Positions 58,633 through 64,000 of a stretch of 64,000 nt of DNA are shown piece by piece. This DNA comes from Rhizobiaceae bacterium. Lineage in GTDB: Bacteria > Pseudomonadota > Alphaproteobacteria > Rhizobiales > Rhizobiaceae. Position 1 is the first letter of the stretch; each line of letters starts with the position of its first letter. Location: contig JAEPOG010000001.1 in NCBI GenBank assembly GCA_017643025.1, positions 124,001-188,000 of the forward strand, in the 5' to 3' direction. Both the position numbers and the translations under genes were made by a program. The notes below the pieces were generated by a model. The model ran no database searches. It worked only from the letters and a program-made list of their open reading frames with translations, and was not told where the DNA came from.

Positions 58633-60681
58633 ATGACCGACCCGCTCGTGCTCTTCATGCCGTCGGGCAAGCGCGGTCGTTTCCCGAAGGGAACGCCGGT
58701 GCTCGACGCCGCACGCCAGCTCGGCGTTTATGTCGAGAGTGTATGCGGCGGGCGCGCCACCTGCGGGCGCTGCCAGATTGAGGTGCAGGAAGGCCATTTC
58801 GCCAAGCACAAGATCACCTCGTCGAACGACCACATATCCGCCCGGGGACCGAAAGAGGAGCGCTACGACCGCGTGCGTGGCCTGCCAGAGGGCCGGCGGC
58901 TCTCATGCTCGGCAACGGTAGAGGGCGACCTAGTCGTCGACGTGCCGCAGGACACGGTTGTCAATGCGCAGGTCGTGCGCAAGGACGCCGATGCGCGCCA
59001 TATCGACCGCTTCCCGGCTGTGCAGCTCTGCTACGTCGAGGTCGATCAGCCCGACATGCACAAACCGCTCGGCGACCTCGACCGCCTGAAGGCAATGCTG
59101 GAAAAGGACTGGGGCTGGGAGGACCTGCTGGTCTCCCAGCATCTTCTGCCGCAGGTGCAGAAGATCCTGCGCAAGGAAAACTGGGCTGTAACGGCAGCGA
59201 TCCATCGCGATCTGGATTCCTCGCGGCCGACCATTATCGCGCTGTGGCCGGGCCTGCAGAACAAGGCCTATGGCATCGCCTGCGACATCGGCTCGACGAC
59301 CATCGCAATGCATCTGGTTTCGCTTCTGTCCGGACGTGTGGCGGCCTCCGCCGGCATCTCCAATCCCCAGATCCGCTTCGGCGAAGACCTGATGAGCCGT
59401 GTCTCCTACGTGATGATGAACCCGGAGGGCCGCGGGGCGATGACCCGAGCCGTGCGCGAGGCTGTGTCAGGTCTCGTCGGCAAGGTCTGCGAACAGGCTG
59501 GCGCCGAGCGCGACGACGTTCTCGACGCCGTTTTCGTCGGCAACCCGATCATGCATCACCTGTTCCTCGGCATCGACCCGACAGAGCTTGGCCAGGCGCC
59601 CTTCGCGCTTGCGGTCTCGGGGGCGGTTCACACATGGGGTAGCGAGATCGACCTCGACATCAACCCCGGCGCGCGCGTCTACATGCTCCCTTGCATTGCC
59701 GGCCATGTCGGCGCCGACGCGGCAGCGGTCACGCTGTCCGAGGGTCCGCACCGGCAGGACGAGATGATGCTGATCGTCGATGTCGGCACCAATGCGGAGA
59801 TCGTTCTGGGCAACAGCGAACGTGTAGTCGCGGCGTCGTCGCCGACCGGCCCGGCATTCGAGGGCGCCGAAATTTCCGGCGGGCAGCGCGCCGCGCCGGG
59901 CGCCATCGAGCGCGTGCGCATCGACCCGGTGACGCTCGAACCGCGCTTCCGCGTCATTGGCTCCGACCTGTGGTCGGACGACCCCGGCTTTGCCGAAAGC
60001 GTCAAATCAACGGGTGTTTCGGGCATATGCGGCTCAGGCATCATCGAGGTGATCGCCGAGATGTTCCTCGCCGGCATTATTTCCGAGGACGGCGTCGTGG
60101 ACGGATCGCTCGCGGCGAAGAGCCCCCGTGTGGTGCAGACCGGACGCACCTTTGGCTATGTGCTCAGCGACAGCGAACCGCGCATCACCATCACCCAGAA
60201 CGATGTGCGCGCCATCCAGCTCGCCAAGTCAGCGCTCTATGCCGGCACGAAACTGCTAATGGAAAAGATCGGCGCCGACCACGTCGATTCGATACGTTTC
60301 GCCGGCGCCTTCGGCTCCTTTATCGACCCGAAATACGCGATGGTGCTGGGCCTCATCCCGGACTGCGATCTCGACAAGGTAAGCGCCGTCGGCAACGCCG
60401 CCGGCACCGGCGCGCGCATGGCCTTGCTCAACCGCAACCACCGCCGCGAGATCGAGGAAACGGTTAAGCGCATCGAAAAGATCGAGACCGCGCTGGAGCC
60501 GCGCTTCCAGGAGCACTTCGTGCACGCCATGGCGCTGCCCAACAAGGTCGACGCTTTCCCGAGGCTCGCCAGCCGCGTGACACTTCCGGAACGCAGGCAG
60601 CAAGGGGAACTCGAGCTGGCGGGTGCGCCCCGCCGGCGTTCACGCGAGGAGCGCGCCGCGCGGCGAAATCGCGAAACCTGA
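58633..60681 (+). CDS. Corrinoid protein reductive activator (RACo/ASKHA, DUF4445)
   Basis: 682-residue ATP-dependent activator that reduces inactive Co(II) corrinoid protein to Co(I). The N-terminal [2Fe-2S] ferredoxin domain has Cys38, Cys44, Cys47 (CGGRATCGRC) and Cys92. The C-terminal ASKHA ATPase domain shows YGIACDIGSTTIAMHLV near 210, IVDVGTNAEIVLGN near 383 and GISGSG-type GICGSGIIEVIAE near 465. The protein ends in an Arg-rich tail. It replaces the SAM-dependent activation domain of MetH. ATG 58633 is used; a TTG at 58615 is possible. Follows the pterin methyltransferase by 28 bases. Confidence 0.92.
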   Translation: MTDPLVLFMPSGKRGRFPKGTPVLDAARQLGVYVESVCGGRATCGRCQIEVQEGHFAKHKITSSNDHISARGPKEERYDRVRGLPEGRRLSCSATVEGDLVVDVPQDTVVNAQVVRKDADARHIDRFPAVQLCYVEVDQPDMHKPLGDLDRLKAMLEKDWGWEDLLVSQHLLPQVQKILRKENWAVTAAIHRDLDSSRPTIIALWPGLQNKAYGIACDIGSTTIAMHLVSLLSGRVAASAGISNPQIRFGEDLMSRVSYVMMNPEGRGAMTRAVREAVSGLVGKVCEQAGAERDDVLDAVFVGNPIMHHLFLGIDPTELGQAPFALAVSGAVHTWGSEIDLDINPGARVYMLPCIAGHVGADAAAVTLSEGPHRQDEMMLIVDVGTNAEIVLGNSERVVAASSPTGPAFEGAEISGGQRAAPGAIERVRIDPVTLEPRFRVIGSDLWSDDPGFAESVKSTGVSGICGSGIIEVIAEMFLAGIISEDGVVDGSLAAKSPRVVQTGRTFGYVLSDSEPRITITQNDVRAIQLAKSALYAGTKLLMEKIGADHVDSIRFAGAFGSFIDPKYAMVLGLIPDCDLDKVSAVGNAAGTGARMALLNRNHRREIEETVKRIEKIETALEPRFQEHFVHAMALPNKVDAFPRLASRVTLPERRQQGELELAGAPRRRSREERAARRNRET

Positions 60682-60704
60682 ACGGACTTTTGTCGGTCAG
60701 GTGC

Positions 60705-61619
60705 CTACGCGGCTTGGGCGCCCTTCGTAGAAGCCGGATCCCGCAGCGTTTCCATCATCGCACGAATATGCTCGGCTGCAGCGCGTACCGGCGCCGAAGC
60801 CTCTGGCGCAATCTGCATGCACAGATTGTAGCTCGACAGCGCAGGCAGCCCCTGCTCCGGCCCCAGCGCGACGATATCGTTGCCGATGAAGGAACGCGGC
60901 AGCGGCGCTATCGCCAGATCGGCAAGGATGGCCGCGCGCTGCCCGGCGGTGTGTGCGCTCATATAGGCAATGCGATAGTCGTGCCCGTCGCGGCCAAGCG
61001 CTTCGAGTGCGTCGGCGCGCCATGCGCAACCTTCCTCCCAGACGGAGATCGGCAGCGGGCAGCGCAAATATGCGCTGCCGCCCTTTGCGCCGGCCCATAC
61101 CACCGGCTCGTTGAGCAGGATTTCCGCTTCGGCCGGAATGGTCTTGCACGAGGTGAACAGCGTTATGTCGAGTTCGCCCTTGTTCAGGCGTTCGCGCAAA
61201 TTGCTCGACCCGTCGATGATGACATCCACCGCGACCGACGGGTGCGACTGCGCAAACCGCTTGAGCACGCCCGGCAGGACGCGTTCGCCGTAGTCGTCCG
61301 GCGAGCCGAGCCGCACCACGCCTGACACGTCCGGCACGACAAACTTCGACACGGCGTCCCGGTTGATCGCCAGCAGGCGGCGGGCGTAGCCGAGCAGCAT
61401 TTCGCCGTCGGTGGTCAGCGAGACCGAGCGCGCGTCACGCGTGAAGACGGGGCGGCGTAACGTGTCCTCCAGCTTCTTGATCTGCATGGAAACCGCTGAG
61501 GGCGTACGAAACACCGCTGTCGCCGCGGCCGTGAAGCTGCCGGTCTCGGCAATCGCCACGAATGTGCGCAGAACATCAAGCTCCAGCAGCGGCAGTGGAT
61601 GATTGAGTGGGGCGTTCAT
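60705..61619 (-). CDS. LysR family transcriptional regulator (possibly VtlR-like)
   Basis: 304-residue LysR regulator. N-terminal HTH: LDVLRTFVAIAETGSFTAAATAVFRTPSAVSMQIKKLEDTL; the rest is the effector-binding domain (GVVRLGSPDDYGERVLPGVLKRF onward). It is divergent from a DUF1127-like small gene; in Brucella and Agrobacterium the LysR protein VtlR controls small DUF1127 proteins and an sRNA, so this pair may be equivalent. A GTTCA-N7-TGAAC site lies close to its start. It converges on the RACo gene, from which it is otherwise independent. Confidence 0.83.
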   Translation of the reverse strand: MNAPLNHPLPLLELDVLRTFVAIAETGSFTAAATAVFRTPSAVSMQIKKLEDTLRRPVFTRDARSVSLTTDGEMLLGYARRLLAINRDAVSKFVVPDVSGVVRLGSPDDYGERVLPGVLKRFAQSHPSVAVDVIIDGSSNLRERLNKGELDITLFTSCKTIPAEAEILLNEPVVWAGAKGGSAYLRCPLPISVWEEGCAWRADALEALGRDGHDYRIAYMSAHTAGQRAAILADLAIAPLPRSFIGNDIVALGPEQGLPALSSYNLCMQIAPEASAPVRAAAEHIRAMMETLRDPASTKGAQAA

Positions 61620-61632
61620 GGTCGGCTCCGGT

Positions 61633-61649
61633 GTTCAATTTTCCTGAAC
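61633..61649. promoter_or_regulatory. LysR-type T-N11-A site GTTCA-N7-TGAAC
   Basis: GTTCA (61633-61637) and TGAAC (61645-61649) form the inverted repeat with T-N11-A core that LysR proteins bind. It is 14 bases from the LysR start codon, fitting autorepression, and upstream of the divergent small gene. Confidence 0.5.
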
Positions 61650-61857
61650 AAGATGATCATTCCATTTCGATTGATTGAATATGAAGTGCGCCCCATAGTC
61701 AAGCTCGCAGACGGGAATTCGTCCCGCAGCAAACTCATGGAGACAGGACATGTCGCCCGTAACCGCATTCGAAATGCTCGTCGACGGTATGAGCACCATC
61801 GGACAGGCAAGCGGGCGCCATGACGCCGAAGCCTCCGGTCAACCACAGGAGAGCAAG

Positions 61858-62046
61858 ATGAGCATTCTTTCTTCGATCGGTGCCTATGTCGGTCGCATCA
61901 ATCACAATCGCGCCTACTACCGCACGGAGAGGCTGATCCGCAGCCTGCCCGCCGAGGTGCAGAAGGATATCGGCTGGCCGGGCATCGCCACCGGCATCGA
62001 AACGGCGGATGATCGTCGCCGTGCCAATGACAGCTGGCCTTCCTGA
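61858..62046 (+). CDS. Small DUF1127-like protein
   Basis: 62-residue protein beginning MSILSSIGAYVGRINHNRAY with the short RTERLIRSLPAEVQKDIGWPG region of DUF1127-type proteins. AGGAGAG precedes ATG 61858. An in-frame ATG at 61750, also with GGAG upstream, would give 98 residues; the shorter form is preferred because it begins at the family core. DUF1127 proteins are small Arg-rich proteins tied to RNA turnover or phosphate and carbon responses; function here unknown. Confidence 0.65.
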   Translation: MSILSSIGAYVGRINHNRAYYRTERLIRSLPAEVQKDIGWPGIATGIETADDRRRANDSWPS

Positions 62047-62105
62047 GCCGCTGTCATGCAAGCAACGCATGGCAGCCAGAAACGCAGCGCATGCCCGCGC
62101 ATTAC

Positions 62106-62152
62106 CCGCCGCAAGCTTCTGAATTTGTAGGATTTTCTTAAGCTTGCGGCGG
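62106..62152. repeat. 13-bp perfect inverted repeat between two small genes
   Basis: CCGCCGCAAGCTT (62106-62118) and AAGCTTGCGGCGG (62140-62152) are exact inverted repeats around a 21-base AT-rich loop. No T-run follows, so it is not a standard terminator. It stands in a 265-base gap that otherwise shows no gene; it could be part of a small RNA, an mRNA end-protecting hairpin or an operator. Confidence 0.6.
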
Positions 62153-62311
62153 ACATCGATCCTTAGTGTCGTTTTTCACATATAGCGCTTCGTTTTTGCA
62201 TTGTCGCCACGCCCGGCGCGGACCTATATCCGCCTCAACAGACGAGCACCCTCTGCCATCGCACCGGATGCTCCGTGTGGAACAACAACTGATTTGCATG
62301 GAGTGAAGATC

Positions 62312-62449
62312 ATGAAGCTTGTCGCACGCCTTTTCGGCCGCCGCCCCTCCAACCTCGCCACCGAGTTCGAGCGTCAGCGGTTGAGCCGCACCATGCCGGG
62401 CCAAACGGGAGCCCTCGCCGCGTCCCGCTACGGCTTCGTGCTCAACTAA
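62312..62449 (+). CDS. Very small basic protein
   Basis: 45-residue protein with GGAGTGAAG six bases or so before the ATG. It is Arg-rich (LVARLFGRRPSNLATEFERQ, then RLSRTMPGQTGALAASRYGFVLN) with one amphipathic helix. It is followed by a strong terminator. Not recognised; size, basicity and position suggest a companion of the DUF1127-like gene. Confidence 0.5.
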   Translation: MKLVARLFGRRPSNLATEFERQRLSRTMPGQTGALAASRYGFVLN

Positions 62450-62486
62450 GTTACTTGCCGGCGGAACACCGGCAACCGAGTATCGC

Positions 62487-62519
62487 AAAAGCGCCGGACC
62501 GTTGGCCCGGCGCTTTTTT
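62487..62519 (+). terminator. Rho-independent terminator
   Basis: GCGCCGG (62491-62497) and CCGGCGC (62507-62513) form a GC stem, followed by TTTTTT; AAAA on the left side would allow action on the other strand too. Confidence 0.87.
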
Positions 62520-62615
62520 CGTTGAACAGCATGCCGCTTCCGGATTTGCGACCCGTCATTCCATTGACATCAAAGCCTTTCTCTGGTGACGCTTTGCTCT
62601 AAGCGACATTGAGCA

Positions 62616-63647
62616 ATGCGCTGCCACGCAAAACCGCGGGAGGCGGATTTGTCCTCGAAGCAAGCTCTCAAGCGCTCGATCGTTTTCTTTCTCGTTCCCG
62701 ATTTCACGATGATGGCGTTTGCCACGGCGCTGGAGCCGTTGCGCGCCGCCAACCGCATGCTCGGTTTCGAGGCGTACCGCTGGCGCCTGGCCAGTGTCGA
62801 CGGGCGTCCCGTCGCCGCCTCGAATGGCGTCGAGTGCGCCGTCGGCACATCGCTTGAGCAGGAACGGAAGCTGATGACCGGGCCGGAGCGCCCGTCCATG
62901 GTCGTTGTCTGCAGCGGCATCGGCGTCGAGAACTTCCAGAGCAAGACAGCGCTTGCCTGGCTGCGCGAGGAGCACAATCGTGGTGTCGCGATCGGCGGCC
63001 TGTGCACCGGTGCGCACATCCTGGCGCGTGCCGGGCTGCTGGCCAACCGGCGCTGCGCCATTCACTGGGAAAATCTGCCGGGTTTCCAGGAGGCCTTTCC
63101 GAAGGTCAACGTGTTCGCCGACCTGTTCGAAGTCGACACCAACATCTACACCTGCGCCGGCGGCACAGCGTCGCTCGACATGATGCTGAAGCTGATCGGC
63201 GACGACTTCGACGACACCCTGGTGAACCGCGTCTGCGAGCAGTTCCTGACCGACCGCGTTCGCAGTCCGACGGACCGCCAGCGGCTGCCGCTGCGGGCCC
63301 GTCTCGGCGTCCAGAACTCCAAGGTGCTGACCATCATCGAGTTGATGGAGGCAAACCTCACCGAGCCGCTGTCGCTGGTCGAGGTCGCCGAGCATGTCGG
63401 CCTGTCGCGCCGCCAGATCGAGCGGCTCTTCCGGCAGGAAATGGGCCGCTCGCCGGCGCGGTACTATCTGGAGATCAGGCTCGACCGCGCCCGTCATCTC
63501 CTGCTGCAGTCCTCACTGCCGGTCGTCGAGGTCGCAGTGGCATGCGGCTTCGTCTCCGCGTCCCATTTCTCCAAATGCTACCGCGAACTCTACGCCCGCT
63601 CGCCGCAGCAGGAGCGGGCCGAGCGCAAGCAGCTGGTCGCCGCGTAG
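62616..63647 (+). CDS. GlxA family regulator (DJ-1/PfpI domain plus AraC HTH)
   Basis: 343-residue regulator. Residues about 20-190 form a class I glutamine-amidotransferase-like domain with a Cys elbow (IGGLCTGAHILARAGLL) and NIYTCAGGTASLDMML. An AraC DNA-binding domain follows from about 235 (PLSLVEVAEHVGLSRRQIERLFRQEMGRSPARYYLEIRLDRARHLL, then VVEVAVACGFVSASHFSKCYRELY). This architecture is shared by GbdR, CdhR and related regulators of glycine betaine, carnitine and choline breakdown. It could sense a quaternary amine handled by the MttB genes, which is inference. Possible earlier or later starts exist. Confidence 0.85.
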   Translation: MRCHAKPREADLSSKQALKRSIVFFLVPDFTMMAFATALEPLRAANRMLGFEAYRWRLASVDGRPVAASNGVECAVGTSLEQERKLMTGPERPSMVVVCSGIGVENFQSKTALAWLREEHNRGVAIGGLCTGAHILARAGLLANRRCAIHWENLPGFQEAFPKVNVFADLFEVDTNIYTCAGGTASLDMMLKLIGDDFDDTLVNRVCEQFLTDRVRSPTDRQRLPLRARLGVQNSKVLTIIELMEANLTEPLSLVEVAEHVGLSRRQIERLFRQEMGRSPARYYLEIRLDRARHLLLQSSLPVVEVAVACGFVSASHFSKCYRELYARSPQQERAERKQLVAA

Positions 63648-63654
63648 CCTTCGC

Positions 63655-64000
63655 CTAGCGGTCTTCCCAGAAGAGCGTCCGGCCTCGCCAGCGTTTCTCG
63701 CCCACCTGGCAGTCGTAACCCGGCTCGGTCGCCACCTTGACCACCGGCAATTCATCGGGATTCGCTTCCGGTTCGGGCCAAGGATCAACGCTTGGTCCGC
63801 CGGCGATCTCCAGCACCAGCTTGCGTCTGACCGCTTCCGGGAAATGCGACCAGTCGTTCACAGGCACAACGAACGCTCCCGGCCCTCCGATCACGCAATG
63901 CGTATAGTAGCGGTCGAGGTCGGGGATGCCGAAGGTCGTCATCAGCCCGCCGTCGGTCATCAGCGGCAGGCCGTTGATGGTGATGCCGCGCGAGATGATG
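63655..64000 (-). CDS. DUF1194 (VWA-like) protein, 5' part outside window
   Basis: C-terminal ~114 residues of a DUF1194 protein read from the right edge. The visible part runs GITINGLPLMTDGGL, YYTHCVIGGPGAFVVPVNDW, HFPEAVRRKLVLEIAGG, then a Cys-containing tail (PGYDCQVGEKRWRG). DUF1194 proteins are exported VWA-fold proteins of unknown function. The start and signal peptide are outside the window. Confidence 0.8.
   Translation of the reverse strand, partial: IISRGITINGLPLMTDGGLMTTFGIPDLDRYYTHCVIGGPGAFVVPVNDWSHFPEAVRRKLVLEIAGGPSVDPWPEPEANPDELPVVKVATEPGYDCQVGEKRWRGRTLFWEDR

Noticed and set aside
1..64000. CRISPR arrays, tRNA or rRNA genes, insertion sequences, prophage or integrase genes
   Set aside because: No regularly spaced repeats, tRNA-like cloverleaf, transposase or integrase was found on reading both strands.

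Overview
GC-rich, gene-dense window from an alphaproteobacterium. It is probably a member of the Hyphomicrobiales (Rhizobiales) close to Phyllobacteriaceae such as Mesorhizobium. Support comes from a RirA-type iron regulator beside hmuP and a heme monooxygenase, a single long PutA with an Lrp-type regulator, ExoD, a DUF1127-type small protein beside a LysR regulator, and a split corrinoid methionine-synthase gene set. No rRNA, tRNA, insertion sequence, phage gene or CRISPR array was seen. The window looks like ordinary chromosome or megaplasmid carrying catabolic genes.

Layout. 0-7.7 kb: a MIO-type ammonia-lyase cut by the left edge, an iron-type alcohol dehydrogenase and a ferredoxin-reductase-like flavoprotein (minus strand), then deoC with a two-domain ALDH16-type dehydrogenase, maiA and a MaoC protein. 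7.8-9.3 kb: an iron/heme block (rirA, hmuP, a RirA-type operator, a small unknown gene, a heme monooxygenase that appears truncated by a stop). 9.3-20.8 kb: putA and its Lrp regulator, a di-heme peroxidase with a FixH-like partner, kdgK, gabD, a histidine phosphatase, an L,D-transpeptidase, an M20 peptidase and OsmC. 21-26 kb: a complete dipeptide-type ABC importer. 26-32 kb: a TerB-like protein, a small membrane protein, AraC and VOC proteins, isobutyryl-CoA dehydrogenase with mmsB, and an omega-aminotransferase.

32-45 kb and 50.9-60.7 kb form the most interesting part, a dispersed one-carbon system. It contains two non-pyrrolysine MttB-family methyltransferases, one corrinoid protein, a DUF1638 protein, a methyltetrahydrofolate:corrinoid methyltransferase, a RACo-type reductive activator, MetF with a MetV-like cysteine-rich partner, and a stand-alone homocysteine methyltransferase. 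Around them lie a dimethylglycine-dehydrogenase-like FAD/GcvT protein, a sarcosine-oxidase-like protein, an SDR, a nitroreductase and a DddP-like M24 protein that keeps all metal ligands of the DMSP lyase. Together these suggest aerobic, corrinoid-dependent demethylation of a quaternary amine or sulfonium compound. The methyl groups would pass either to homocysteine (a split MetH) or to tetrahydrofolate for oxidation by MetF/MetV. Five of these enzymes carry Arg/Gly-rich terminal tails, which may be a shared assembly tag.

The remaining genes are a YqjI/PadR-like regulator with three evenly spaced palindromes, an ECF sigma factor coupled to a membrane VWA protein, a dienelactone hydrolase, a LysE exporter, ExoD, a LysR/DUF1127 pair, a GlxA-type regulator and a DUF1194 protein cut by the right edge.
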